A DNA stretch of 32,490 nucleotides from Chloroflexota bacterium (GCA_011523515.1 WTGO01000109.1:1-32490), one strand, 5' to 3'. Counted from the stretch's first letter, positions 16,058 to 25,119 are shown. Notes: a model not told the origin generated them from the letters alone. Numbers and translations are program-made.

Positions 16058-17092
16058 CTACGTCTGCAGCCAGCGCACGGCGTCCTTGGCAAAATAGCTG
16101 ATGATCATATCGGCGCCGGCGCGCTTGATACAAGTGAGGTTTTCCAGGGCGGTCGCTTCGAGATCCAGCCAACCTAGCTTTGCGGCGGCGTGGATCATGG
16201 CGTACTCTCCGCTGACTTGGTAGGCCGCCAGCGGCAAGTTGACGATACGGCGAGCCTCGGACAGAATGTCGAGGCTGGGCAGCGCCGGCTTAACCAACAG
16301 CATATCGGCCCCCTGCTCGACATCCAGAGCAATTTCCCGCAGCGCTTCACGCCGATTGGCGGGATCGAGCTGATATTGCTTGCGGTCGCCGAAGCTCGGG
16401 GGGCTTTCGGCGGCATCACGGAAGGGATTGTACAAGACGCTCGCCAGTTTTGTCACATAGCTCAGGATCGCCACTTCGGTGTGACCATCGTCATCCAGCG
16501 CGGACCGAATCGCTGCGACCATACCGTCGACCATGCCGGACGGCGCGATGATATCAGCGCCAGCGCGAGCATGGGCGACTGACGCGCGGCCCAGCAGCTC
16601 CAGCGTCGGGTCGTTCAGCAAGTAACCGATCGGCAGCTTGGGATCAAAATGGGGGCTGCCCGGCGAATTAATGACGCCGCAATGTCCGTGGTCGGTGTAT
16701 TCGCAAAAGCACATGTCGGAGATGACGACCAGGGAGGGCGCTGCTTCTTTGATGACGCGAATCGCCTGCGGGATGATGCCGCTGTCGCTGGTGTTGTCGC
16801 TGCCGCACTCGTCCTTATGCGCCGGGATACCGAAGAGAATCACAGCGCGTATACCCAGTGCGGCGATGGCCTGAGCTTCGGCGGGCAAGCGGTCAAGCGT
16901 CAATTGGAATTGACCGGGCATAGACTCAATCGGCAGCTGCAAATCGGCGCCATGACGGATGAAGAGCGGATAGATGAAGTCCGCCGGACCGAGCGACGTT
17001 TCGCGGACCAGGTCGCGGATAGCGGGAGACAGACGCAGACGCCGCGGGCGCGATCGCGGCCGCAGCGCGGATACCTGAGCCTCTTTGTTCAT
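16058..17092 (-). CDS. hemB: Porphobilinogen synthase (delta-aminolevulinic acid dehydratase), zinc type
   Basis: This enzyme condenses two 5-aminolevulinate molecules into porphobilinogen, the first common pyrrole of heme, cobalamin and chlorophyll synthesis. Numbered from the ATG at 17092, the zinc-site cysteines Cys128, Cys130 and Cys138 are present ([13 protein letters not shown]). So are the two active-site lysines, Lys215 (SYVTKLAS) and Lys268 (LLVKPALPS, the Schiff-base residue), plus [10 protein letters not shown]. The product is 344 residues, normal for the family. The frame is open upstream to a TTG at 17170 that overlaps the end of the nitroreductase gene, but the extra 26 residues look non-homologous. 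The upstream gene may be co-transcribed. No other heme gene is nearby. Confidence 0.95.
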   Translation of the reverse strand: MNKEAQVSALRPRSRPRRLRLSPAIRDLVRETSLGPADFIYPLFIRHGADLQLPIESMPGQFQLTLDRLPAEAQAIAALGIRAVILFGIPAHKDECGSDNTSDSGIIPQAIRVIKEAAPSLVVISDMCFCEYTDHGHCGVINSPGSPHFDPKLPIGYLLNDPTLELLGRASVAHARAGADIIAPSGMVDGMVAAIRSALDDDGHTEVAILSYVTKLASVLYNPFRDAAESPPSFGDRKQYQLDPANRREALREIALDVEQGADMLLVKPALPSLDILSEARRIVNLPLAAYQVSGEYAMIHAAAKLGWLDLEATALENLTCIKRAGADMIISYFAKDAVRWLQT

Positions 17093-17154
17093 CTCTAGCG
17101 ATAGATCTTCCACAGCGGACGCGCCTCTTGCTTTGTTTCCCGCGACTGCACCGG

Positions 17155-17670
17155 CTACCAAGTTTCCCAATGCACGACATCGTCTATGCGGCGGCGACCA
17201 CCCGCTTGCAGGGGTTGGCTAGCGGCGGCGGAATCGACGGGATAGCCAAAAGAAATCACCAGCCGCGTCTGAAAATCTGCCGGAATGCCGAGCAAAACTC
17301 GCGCCTTATCGGGCTGGTAAATCGTACCCAGGCAGGAGCCGATGCCGATCTCCGTACCAGCCAACTGCATATAGGCCGCGCTCTGGCCGGCATCAAAGAA
17401 ATGCCACAGCGTACGTTCGTTCTGCGTGGGCACGACAATCACCACACAAAGCGCGGCCCCGGCGACATGCCCCATGCCCGCGCCCAGCTCGGCGATCTGT
17501 GCCAAGCGAGCCCTGTCCTGGACGGCGATGAAATGCCAAGGCTGGCTATTCTTGGAACTTTGCGAACGCCGGCCGGCATTGAGAATGCGGTCGATATGGG
17601 CCGGCTGCAGCGGCTCATCGCGAAATTGGCGGATGGCGCGTTTACTCTGGATGGCATCCCATACATTCAT
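17155..17670 (-). CDS. Nitroreductase-family FMN oxidoreductase
   Basis: This is a 171-residue FMN-dependent NAD(P)H oxidoreductase of unknown substrate. Typical family landmarks are the N-terminal SKRAIRQF (phosphate-binding Arg residues), [10 protein letters not shown], the dimer helix [32 protein letters not shown], and the C-terminal [11 protein letters not shown] that closes over FMN. I choose the ATG at 17670 rather than 17682, because AGGA lies 5 bases before it and the protein then starts [11 protein letters not shown] like relatives. It probably shares a transcript with hemB downstream. Confidence 0.9.
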   Translation of the reverse strand: MNVWDAIQSKRAIRQFRDEPLQPAHIDRILNAGRRSQSSKNSQPWHFIAVQDRARLAQIAELGAGMGHVAGAALCVVIVVPTQNERTLWHFFDAGQSAAYMQLAGTEIGIGSCLGTIYQPDKARVLLGIPADFQTRLVISFGYPVDSAAASQPLQAGGRRRIDDVVHWETW

Positions 17671-17731
17671 AACTGTCCTCATTCAGGTAGATAATTGGCC
17701 GCTGTATTCGGCGACCGCTTTGAGTAGGCGG

Positions 17732-17962
17732 TTAATCGTCGACTTTGGTGGTCGGCACGGGCGCCGTGGCCAGCAACGTGCCATAAGATTGCATTTCGTT
17801 GCGAAGCATGTCGTTGATCTCCGCCTCGTAGACCATTTGCGCTTCAACATCGGCTTCCAGGGCAAACTCTATCATGACCTCGGCGACCGAGTTCTTTACC
17901 GTACGCTTGATCAAATCCTCCAGCTCACTCACGGTTAACTCAGCGATGGCTCGTTTGTCCAT
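17732..17962 (-). CDS. Small acidic helical protein of unknown function
   Basis: This is about 76 residues, predicted all-helical and acidic: a basic MDKRAIAEL start, TVSELEDLIKRTV, then a long Glu/Ala-rich helix with ADVEAQMVYEAEIND. The N-terminal pattern (xELTVxELExLI) resembles small proteins often annotated as antitoxin-like, but no toxin ORF is next to it, so I do not assign that role. The ribosome site is unclear. A GTG at 17980 is an alternative start, and a good AAAGGAG lies too far upstream for either. It ends 61 bases before the nitroreductase start. The roughly 295 bases upstream (to 18258) hold no feature I recognise. Confidence 0.5.
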   Translation of the reverse strand: MDKRAIAELTVSELEDLIKRTVKNSVAEVMIEFALEADVEAQMVYEAEINDMLRNEMQSYGTLLATAPVPTTKVDD

Positions 17963-18258
17963 ATTTCGTGGGCAGATCACTCATCTGCGATTGACCGGCC
18001 CAACTCCTTTCGTCTGCAGATATAGTGATTGTAGCCCCAATTGCGCTCTTTCGCCTTTGCAGCCTGAAATTTTTACACGCTTCTGACAATTGGCGCGATG
18101 CGCGCGCTCACTGACATATACGGCGCGACCGGGTAAAAGGCGCATCGCCAAATAGTTAGCTATCACAGAAGTAAGTAATCTTAGAAATAAAGTCCTTGTC
18201 CATTGCCGATGTCTGTGTGACACTGCGCGTCGCGCTTCGAAGGCGCATTGGAGGGGTA

Positions 18259-18986
18259 GTGCCGCTGATATTGGCCGGACTCATCGTGTTTGGGGCCAGC
18301 ATCGTACAAGGCGCCATCGGCTGCGTGTTATTGATGATTTCGATTCCGCTGCTAGTGGAAGCCTGATACAGCCTGTCGCAGGCGGTGGCGCTGGCCACGG
18401 TCGTCACTGGCATCCAGGAAGCCTTCGGCGTCTGTGATTTGCGCGCGCATATTCCCTGGGGCGAGGTCAAATGGGCGGCGAGTGTACGTTTTGTGGCATT
18501 GGCTGTCGGCGTACTGCTTTTGCGGTCGGTCGAGAGCCTGGATGCGAAACTGATCAAGCAGATAGTCGGTGTAGCCGTTTTGCTCGGGGTGCTGATTCGC
18601 ATCGTAGGCGGGCGCAGAGCCAAAAGCGAATGTCCAAAGCCTGTTTCAATCGCGCCTTCAGCATCAGCGGCATTCTTGCGGGGTCCGTTGGCACGGGCGG
18701 ATCGCCAATCGCGCTTTGGGTGCCCTCGCATGAATTTCCGGCAAAGCAAGCGCGCGCCTTTACCATGACGCTGCTGCTGATCAATGCGCCAATTCAGATT
18801 CTGCTTATGCTCTTGCTCACGCAGACCATGACGGCCGAAATTTTCCTGCTGGCCGGCATCATGACGCCCGTCATCTATCTGGGCGCAGAAATCGGCGTTC
18901 GAATCGGCAACCGTTTTGACAAGCCGATGCTCACCCGAATTGAGCTCTTTGTTCTGGCGCTGGTTTGGCTGGTCGCCATCTTCTAG
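18259..18986 (+). pseudogene. TauE/SafE-family permease pseudogene
   Basis: This is the left copy of the permease tandem pair. It starts at GTG (18259) and reads a recognisable TauE/SafE N-terminus (AGLIVFGASIVQGAIG) until an in-frame TGA at 18364-18366, where the intact copy has a Gly codon. The same frame then continues as VALATVVTGIQEAFG through SVESLDAKLIKQIVG. Around 18630-18660 the homology jumps by one frame and continues as FSISGILAGSVGTGG...ARAFTMTLLLINAPIQ...TPVIYLGAEIGVRIG to a stop at 18984-18986. With one nonsense mutation and one frameshift it cannot make a full transporter. Confidence 0.85.
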
Positions 18987-19109
18987 CCGACCGTCAAGCG
19001 CTATGCCGGTGGCGGCCGGAACGATTGGGCGCCGGGCAAACATCCTTGCCGAATGCGGCCGTCTGTGTGACACTGCCCGCTGAGAGTCGAAGCGCCATCG
19101 GAGCGGGAC

Positions 19110-19838
19110 GTGTCGCTGCTTTTAGCCGGCGTCATCATGTTTGGGGGCAGCATCGTGCAAGGCGCGATCGGCTTTGCCTTGGGCCTGATCGCTGTGCCGC
19201 TGCTGGTGGAGGCGGGCTTCAGCTTGTCGCAGTCGGTGGCGCTGACGACTCTGGCGCTCGGCATTCAGTCACTTTTCGGCGCCAGGAAGTTGCGGGCGCA
19301 TATTCCCTGGAAGGAGGTGCGGCTGGCGGCCGTCGTACGCTACCTTACCGTACCGCTTGGCGTCCTGCTGCTGATATCCGTCGAGAGCCTGGACACAGCC
19401 ACGGTCAAGCGCCTGGTCGGGCTGGGCGTTCTGCTGGGCGTGGGCTTGCGCATTTTGGCGCGCAGCGAGACTTTCCGCGAATTGCCGACAGCGGTGTCCG
19501 CAGCTGTGTTTGGCCTCAGCGGCGTATTGCAGGGTCTGGTGGCCATGGGCGGCCCGCCCCTGGTCTTGTGGATGACGACGCGCGACTTTCGGGCGAATCA
19601 GGCGCGGGCCTTTACCCTGACGCTGTTTCTGCTGAACGCGCCCTTGCAGGTGCTGCTGCTGCTGATTTTGTCCCAGACGATGACCGTTGACGTGCTGGCG
19701 ATGGCGCTGCTTCTGACCCCGGTCATCTACCTTGGCGCCATGATTGGCATACGCATCGGCGACCGATTTTCCAAACCGTTGCTCAACCGCGCCGCCTTGA
19801 GCGTCCTGGTTGTCATCGCGGCCAACGCCATCTTGTAG
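19110..19838 (+). CDS. TauE/SafE-family anion permease
   Basis: This is a 242-residue inner-membrane transporter of the TSUP/TauE family, whose known members export sulfite, sulfoacetate or related anions or handle sulfur compounds. It has two repeats of about four helices. The family Gly-rich motifs are IVQGAIGFALGLIAVPLL near the start and SGVLQGLVAMGGPPLVLW in the second half, followed by QARAFTLTLFLLNAPLQ and TPVIYLGAMIGIRIGDR. The start is GTG with GGAG 7 bases upstream. The stop is followed after 16 bases by a PLP decarboxylase start, so the two are likely one operon. A dead duplicate lies directly upstream. Confidence 0.9.
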   Translation: MSLLLAGVIMFGGSIVQGAIGFALGLIAVPLLVEAGFSLSQSVALTTLALGIQSLFGARKLRAHIPWKEVRLAAVVRYLTVPLGVLLLISVESLDTATVKRLVGLGVLLGVGLRILARSETFRELPTAVSAAVFGLSGVLQGLVAMGGPPLVLWMTTRDFRANQARAFTLTLFLLNAPLQVLLLLILSQTMTVDVLAMALLLTPVIYLGAMIGIRIGDRFSKPLLNRAALSVLVVIAANAIL

Positions 19839-19854
19839 CGAGGACTGCCAAGCG

Positions 19855-21300
19855 ATGAGTAAGCGAGAAGCGTTGGCCTTCAGCCGCGAAGAAATGCGCG
19901 AGTTCGGTTATCAAGTCATCGATCAGCTCATAGACTATTACGAAGGCCGCGCCCAGCAGCCGGTGACGGGCGAGCTGGATCATGCAGCGCTGGACGCGAT
20001 TCTGCGCGAGCCGCTGCCGCGGGCCGGCGAACCCTGGCGCGAAGTTCTGGAGCAATTTGAAGCGCAAGTGGTCGCGCCCACCAATCATGTCGACCATCCG
20101 CGCTTCTTCGCATACATCCCGCTGGCCAACAATTTCGTCGGCGTGATGGCGGATGCGCTGGCCGCCGGCTACAACATCTTTAACGCGGTTTGGCTGCAAG
20201 GCGCGGGCGCGGCGCAAGTCGAGCGGCTGACGGTGGACTGGCTGCGGCAGATATTCGGCTTTCCGCCGGATGCGGGCGGTACCTTCGTCAGCGGCGGATC
20301 CATGGCCAATTTGACCGCCCTGGCCGTGGCGCGCCAGGTGCGACTGCAAGGCAATATGCGCGATGCGGTCGCCTACTGCTCGGACCAGATTCACTTTGCC
20401 ATCTCGCGGGGATTGCGAGTCCTGGGCTTCGCGCCGGATCAGCTGCAAAGAGTCCCCGGCGACGAAAGCTACCGGCTGTCGCTACCACGTCTGCGCCAGG
20501 CAATAGCGGAAGACCGCGCGGCCGGGCGCAAGCCCTTTTGCGTCATTGCGACGGCGGGCACGACCAATACCGGCGCGGTAGACCCACTGGAGGAGCTGGC
20601 GGACTACTGCCAAAGCGAAGACCTTTGGCTGCATGTCGATGGCGCCTATGGCGCGCCAGCGATGTTGACCGCGCGGGGCCAGCGAGCCCTGAAAGGATTG
20701 CAGCGCGCCGACTCGCTGGCTCTGGACGCGCATAAGTGGCTGTTTCAGCCGATTGAATGCGGCGTTGTATTGGTGCGGCAGCGGCGTTGGCTGAGCGAGA
20801 CCTTCAAGGAGCAGGGCGAGTATCTGAAGGATGTCGAGCAGGCCGACGACGAGCTCAATTTCATGTATCAGGGTGTGCAGCTCACGCGGCAATTTCGCGC
20901 GCTAAAGCTGTGGATGAGCTTCAAAGTATTTGGCTTGGACGCCATCAGCCAGGCGATCGAGACCGGCTTCGACAACGCCGAGCTGGCGGAGAAGCTGTTG
21001 CGGCAGGCGGGCTGCTGGGAAATTGTGACGCCGGCGCAAATGGCGATTGTCACCTTCCGTTATAAGCCGTCGGGCGGCGACGAGGCGCTGGCAAACCGCG
21101 TAACGCACGACCTGGTGGGGCGGCTGCTGGATGACGGCTTCGCCTTCGCCTCAGGCACACAGCTGCGCGAGAAGACGGTGCTGCGAATGTGCGCGAACAA
21201 TCCGCGTACAACAGCGGAGGATTTGGAAAAGACGGTGAATCTGATGGGGCGGCTGGGGGCTGAACTGGAAGCCTCAATTGTAGCATCAACGCTGAACTAA
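19855..21300 (+). CDS. Group II PLP-dependent amino-acid decarboxylase, copy 1
   Basis: This 481-residue enzyme of the aromatic-amino-acid / cysteine-sulfinate / glutamate decarboxylase superfamily removes the alpha-carboxyl group of an amino acid using pyridoxal phosphate. Key residues seen: SDQIHFAISRG with His180 stacking on the cofactor, ATAGTTNTGAVDP, HVDGAYGAP with Asp262 binding the pyridine N, DAHKWLFQP with the Schiff-base Lys294, and the Tyr-containing loop MYQGVQLTRQFRALKLWM. The start at 19855 is favoured because GAGGA lies 10 bases upstream and the N-terminus then matches copy 2. The substrate cannot be told from sequence. Its position behind TauE/SafE hints at a sulfonate or sulfinate product. 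Confidence 0.9.
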   Translation: MSKREALAFSREEMREFGYQVIDQLIDYYEGRAQQPVTGELDHAALDAILREPLPRAGEPWREVLEQFEAQVVAPTNHVDHPRFFAYIPLANNFVGVMADALAAGYNIFNAVWLQGAGAAQVERLTVDWLRQIFGFPPDAGGTFVSGGSMANLTALAVARQVRLQGNMRDAVAYCSDQIHFAISRGLRVLGFAPDQLQRVPGDESYRLSLPRLRQAIAEDRAAGRKPFCVIATAGTTNTGAVDPLEELADYCQSEDLWLHVDGAYGAPAMLTARGQRALKGLQRADSLALDAHKWLFQPIECGVVLVRQRRWLSETFKEQGEYLKDVEQADDELNFMYQGVQLTRQFRALKLWMSFKVFGLDAISQAIETGFDNAELAEKLLRQAGCWEIVTPAQMAIVTFRYKPSGGDEALANRVTHDLVGRLLDDGFAFASGTQLREKTVLRMCANNPRTTAEDLEKTVNLMGRLGAELEASIVASTLN

Positions 21301-21522
21301 ACAGCCGACGGGTTCAGTCCTTAGTGCATACCGCAAGTTTCCACGCATCAAACAACTTTCGAGCGATACTGGACTTTCACTTTTTGCCCAAACCACATAT
21401 CTATGTACCGGGAACTGCTGCGAATTTTCATGCTCTGGGGCGATCCGCCGCGTTACTGAAGTTAATTGTACTCTTCTTACTGTGTTAGACTTGGCAAGGT
21501 ATTTTGTATGGGAGAATTTTAT

Positions 21523-22995
21523 ATGCACGGATTGAGTCCGCGAGACCAAATAAAACTCGAAGCTGATGAAATGCGCGAGATGGGCTACCGCATCATCGAC
21601 ATGCTGGTGGACTATAACGGGGCGCAATCCCAGTTTCCGGTAACAAGAGCGCTGGATCAAGTGACCTTCGATGAAATTCTTAGCGAGCCGCTCCCGGAAA
21701 ACGGCTCGTCATGGCAAGACGTATTGGAACAATTCGAGCGACAGGTGCTATCAACAATCGACCACCTGGATCATCCGCGCTTCTTCGCTTACATTCCATC
21801 ATCCAGCAACTTCGTTGGGGCCATGGCGGACACGCTGGCTTCCGGCTACAACATATTCAACGCCTTGTATCCGCTGGGGACTGGCGCTGCGCAAATCGAA
21901 AGATTGAGCGTCAGTTGGCTGCACAAGCTCGTCGGCATGCCGGAAGGGGCGGGCGGCCTGTTTGTCAGCGGGGGCGCAGTGGCGAACTTGACGGGATTGG
22001 CGGTGGCGCGGCAAGTGCTGCTCAAGGGCGATATGCAAGATGCCGTCATTTACTGCTCGGATCAGGCGCATTTCGTCATTTCCCGCGGCCTGCGCATCCT
22101 CGGTTTTGCGCCGGAACAACTTCAGGAAATTCCCGCAGACCACAATTTCCGACTGCCAGTAGCCGATCTTGAGCGGGCGATTGCGGCGGACCGAGAGGCG
22201 GGCAAGCGTCCGTTTTGCATTGCGGCCACGGCGGGCACAACGAATACGGGAGCGGTGGACCCGCTGGCGGATTTGGCAGATTTCTGTGATCGCGAGAATC
22301 TGTGGCTACATGTCGATGGCGCCTATGGCACGTCCGCCTGCCTGACCGACCACAGAAAGATGGAGTTGGCTGGCATTGAGCGCGCGCATTCATTGACCTG
22401 GGACGCGCATAAATGGATGTTCCAGCCAGTCGAATGCAGCGCGGTGCTGGTACGGGATCGTCACTGGTTGGGCGATACTTTCAAAGATACAGCGCATTTT
22501 CTCGCTGATGCTGAAACGCATAGCAAGAAAGAGGCTGGCGAAGAGATGAATTACATGTATCAAGGCATTCAGTTGACGCGTTATTTTCGTGCCCTGAAAT
22601 TCTGGATGAGCATGAAAGTATTCGGCCTTGGCGCTATGCGGCAAGCGATTGAACGGGGATTCAAACTGGCGGAAATGGTCGAATCGCTTCTACGAGATGC
22701 GGGTCAATGGGAAATCGTCACCCCGGCGCAAATGGCAATTGTGACTTTTCGGTACAAGCCTGACAACGGTGATCAAACTCTCGCCGATGCGGTGACGGAC
22801 CAGCTGATGGGCGCTATGGCGACTAACGGTTTCGCCTTCGCTTCGACTTCCAAGCTGCTCGGGCGGCCGGTTATGCGTATGGTCACGAACAATCCGCGCA
22901 CCACGCCCTCCGATTTGCGGCAGACCGTTACCCTCATGGGGCGGCTGGCAGCCGACTTGGAGCGGCGACTCTCGCGCACGCAAGCAACTCATTAG
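21523..22995 (+). CDS. Group II PLP-dependent amino-acid decarboxylase, copy 2
   Basis: This is a 490-residue paralogue of the preceding gene, alignable over its full length (DEMREMGYRIID, HPRFFAYIP, SGYNIFNA, SDQAHFVISRG with His183, HVDGAYGTS with Asp265, DAHKWMFQP with Lys297, MYQGIQLTRYFRALKFWM). It carries a small insertion (ETHSKKEAGEE) before the catalytic loop, so substrate preference may differ. Two starts are plausible. ATG at 21523 has GGGAG 8 bases upstream and gives an N-terminus matching copy 1; ATG at 21508 has AAGG 8 bases upstream. The 222-base spacer is visibly AT-richer than its surroundings, so this copy probably has its own promoter. Confidence 0.9.
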   Translation: MHGLSPRDQIKLEADEMREMGYRIIDMLVDYNGAQSQFPVTRALDQVTFDEILSEPLPENGSSWQDVLEQFERQVLSTIDHLDHPRFFAYIPSSSNFVGAMADTLASGYNIFNALYPLGTGAAQIERLSVSWLHKLVGMPEGAGGLFVSGGAVANLTGLAVARQVLLKGDMQDAVIYCSDQAHFVISRGLRILGFAPEQLQEIPADHNFRLPVADLERAIAADREAGKRPFCIAATAGTTNTGAVDPLADLADFCDRENLWLHVDGAYGTSACLTDHRKMELAGIERAHSLTWDAHKWMFQPVECSAVLVRDRHWLGDTFKDTAHFLADAETHSKKEAGEEMNYMYQGIQLTRYFRALKFWMSMKVFGLGAMRQAIERGFKLAEMVESLLRDAGQWEIVTPAQMAIVTFRYKPDNGDQTLADAVTDQLMGAMATNGFAFASTSKLLGRPVMRMVTNNPRTTPSDLRQTVTLMGRLAADLERRLSRTQATH

Positions 22996-23004
22996 CGCTC
23001 CAGA

Positions 23005-23021
23005 CTGTACAGACTGTACAG
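23005..23021 (+). promoter_or_regulatory. Palindromic operator-like site, double CTGTACAG
   Basis: Two copies of the perfect 8-base palindrome CTGTACAG are separated by one base, so the whole 17-base site is itself palindromic. It overlaps the -35 position of the promoter at 23015-23042, where a bound dimeric regulator would block or tune RNA polymerase. The regulator is unknown. Confidence 0.5.
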
Positions 23022-23042
23022 ATTGCCCTTCCTTGCTACAAT
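23015..23042 (+). promoter_or_regulatory. Extended -10 promoter for the antiporter gene
   Basis: TACAAT (23037-23042) is directly preceded by TGC, giving an extended -10. TGTACA (23015-23020) serves as a -35-like hexamer with 16-base spacing. It lies about 145 bases before the antiporter start, leaving a long untranslated leader. Confidence 0.5.
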
Positions 23043-23187
23043 ACGCGCGCTTTCGTACACAGCTCAATTCTTGATTCCCGTTTGACCAGCCGCTCGGCGG
23101 CAGCGAGAATGGCTACCGCGCTCGCGCGAAATTTCAGACGCCCTCGGCTACCGCAAACGGCGGTTTGACAAAAAAGAGGACACGGCT

Positions 23188-25119
23188 TTGGACATTGACT
23201 TTCTGGCGTTTTCCCTCGCCAGTTTCCTCTTCATCGCCCTCGCGGCATTTCAGATCGGGAAGCTGGCGACATATTTTCATCTGCCGCTGATCAGCGGCTA
23301 TCTGCTGGCGGGCATACTTGCCGGTCCCTTCATATTTCGCTTCATTGAGACCTTGAATGTAGAGGCGCTGCGCTTTCTGGACGAGACGGCGCTGGCTTTC
23401 ATCGCTTTCGCGGCGGGCAGCGAGATGGCGCTGGACGAACTGCGCGGGCGCTATCGCAGCATCGGCTGGAACACAATCACACAGATCGTGTCCGTATACA
23501 TTCTGTGCGGCGCGGCGATTCTGCTGCTGGCGGATTTCATTCCTTTCATGCGTGACCTGGCGCCGGCCGGCCGGATCGCGGCGGCGCTGCTGGGCGGCAC
23601 CATTTTGGCGGCGCGATCTCCATCCTCGGCCATCGCCATCATCAACGAGATGCGAGCGCGCGGGCCTTTTACCAAGACCGTGCTGGGCGTGACCCTGGTC
23701 AAAGATGTGCTGATTGTTGCGCTCTTCGCCATGAGCACATCGGTCGCGGCGACTTTGCTTACCGGCCGGCAATTCGATATTGGTTTCATCATCCTAGTCT
23801 CTTTCGAGATTCTGGCGTCGATCGGCCTGGGTATCGCCGTGGCGCGATTGATGGCGCTCATCCTGCGCAATCACTGGGAAGACTGGCTGAAGATTCCGCT
23901 ACTGCTGTTAATCGGCTATCTGGTGTTTTTCTTCGCCGGCGAGCTGCGGCATTGGAGCCACGACCATCTGCCGGTTGAACTCCTGTTTGAACCGCTGCTG
24001 ATCTGTATGGTGGCGAGCTTCTGGCTGACCAATCGCACGCCCTACCGCACGGAATTGCGCCATCTGCTGCATCGGGTGGAGATGCCGATTTTCGTCATCT
24101 TTTTCACGCTGATCGGCGGCTCTCTGGATATCGGCATCGTGATGGCGCTGCTGCCAATCACAGTCGCGATATTCGCCGCGCGCTTGCTCGCGCTCTTCAT
24201 AGGTGGCTACCTGGGCGGCCTGGTCGCGGGTGATCCGGCGCAATTCAACCGGCTGACCTGGATGGCCTACATCACGCAGGCCGGCGTCGGCTTGGGTTTG
24301 GCGAAGGAAGTCGCGAATGAGTTTCCCTTGCTGGGCAATGATTTCGCGACGCTGATGGTGGCGGTCATCGTCATCAGCCAGCTGACCGGACCGCCCTTCT
24401 TCAAGTTCGCCATACGGCTGGTGGGCGAATCTCATTTGCCCAAGGACATTCGGCCGGACGAGATACTGGATGTGGTCATCGTCGGCATCGAGAGCCAGTC
24501 GCGACAGCTGGCGGAGCGGCTGCTGGATCATGGCTGGCGCGTCAAGCTGGTGGATGTCGATCAGTCGCACGTCTCAAATGCGCCGGCCAGCGACGGGCTG
24601 CGACATGAGTATTGGCTGCCGGAAGTTTCGACCGCGGAAATCGCAAAGATTATCGAGCCGAAGACGGAGGTGGCGGTGACAATGCTGCCGGACGATGCCG
24701 ATAGCCTGCAACTCTGCCAGATCTTTTACGAAGACTTCGGCATCACGCGGCAGATCGCCCGGCTCAATACATACAATTTGCTGGAGGAATTCCGCGAATT
24801 GGGTGTACATGTGCTCGACCCGACCAATGCCATGGTGCACCTGCTGGATCACTTCGTGCGAGCGCCGCAGCTGGCAGCCATGGTCTTTGAAGACGACCCG
24901 GATCACGATGTGATTCAGGTGACAATCACCGATCCGGGCATAGACGGCTTGCATTTGCGCGAACTGATTTTGCCCGACGATGTCCTGGTGATGGCCATTG
25001 TGCGCCGCGGTCACTCAATCGTGCCGCATGGGTATACGAACTTGCATCTCGAGGATGAGCTGACCCTAATCGGACCCACAGACGACCTGGAAGAGGTGGC
25101 GCTGAAGCTGGGATATTAG
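23188..25119 (+). CDS. CPA2-family monovalent cation:proton antiporter with RCK-like C-terminus
   Basis: This 643-residue inner-membrane transporter is of the KefB/Na-H exchanger type. Residues 1-415 hold about 12-13 helices with family patterns (FHLPLISGYLLAGILAGPF, ETALAFIAFAAGSEM, LGGTILAARSPSSAIAII, TQAGVGLGLAKEV). From about 424 a TrkA-N/RCK-like Rossmann domain follows (DVVIVGIESQSRQLAERLL, VKLVDVDQS), and from about 560 a TrkA-C-like domain (ITDPGIDGLHLRELILP...LTLIGPTDDLEEV). The usual GxGxxG nucleotide loop reads GIESQS here, so NAD binding may be lost. The start is TTG with AAGAGGA 7 bases upstream, a strong site. It probably serves K+ or Na+ and pH homeostasis. Confidence 0.92.
   Translation: MDIDFLAFSLASFLFIALAAFQIGKLATYFHLPLISGYLLAGILAGPFIFRFIETLNVEALRFLDETALAFIAFAAGSEMALDELRGRYRSIGWNTITQIVSVYILCGAAILLLADFIPFMRDLAPAGRIAAALLGGTILAARSPSSAIAIINEMRARGPFTKTVLGVTLVKDVLIVALFAMSTSVAATLLTGRQFDIGFIILVSFEILASIGLGIAVARLMALILRNHWEDWLKIPLLLLIGYLVFFFAGELRHWSHDHLPVELLFEPLLICMVASFWLTNRTPYRTELRHLLHRVEMPIFVIFFTLIGGSLDIGIVMALLPITVAIFAARLLALFIGGYLGGLVAGDPAQFNRLTWMAYITQAGVGLGLAKEVANEFPLLGNDFATLMVAVIVISQLTGPPFFKFAIRLVGESHLPKDIRPDEILDVVIVGIESQSRQLAERLLDHGWRVKLVDVDQSHVSNAPASDGLRHEYWLPEVSTAEIAKIIEPKTEVAVTMLPDDADSLQLCQIFYEDFGITRQIARLNTYNLLEEFRELGVHVLDPTNAMVHLLDHFVRAPQLAAMVFEDDPDHDVIQVTITDPGIDGLHLRELILPDDVLVMAIVRRGHSIVPHGYTNLHLEDELTLIGPTDDLEEVALKLGY

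Larger units (their letters stand above)
18211..19838 (+). repeat. Tandem duplication of an 850-base TauE/SafE unit
   Basis: Two consecutive units start with the same 15 bases GTCTGTGTGACACTG (18211-18225 and 19061-19075, 850 bases apart). Each continues through a similar leader into a TauE/SafE reading frame (18259 and 19110). The left unit is broken and the right unit is intact. The divergence between them shows the duplication is not recent. Confidence 0.8.

Noticed and set aside
17732..17962. Antitoxin of a toxin-antitoxin pair.
   Set aside because: The sequence style is suggestive, but no toxin-sized ORF lies on either side.
18364..18366. In-frame TGA in the left permease copy as a selenocysteine codon.
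   Set aside because: The aligned residue in the intact copy is Gly, the gene also has a frameshift, and no stem-loop or selenoprotein context is apparent.
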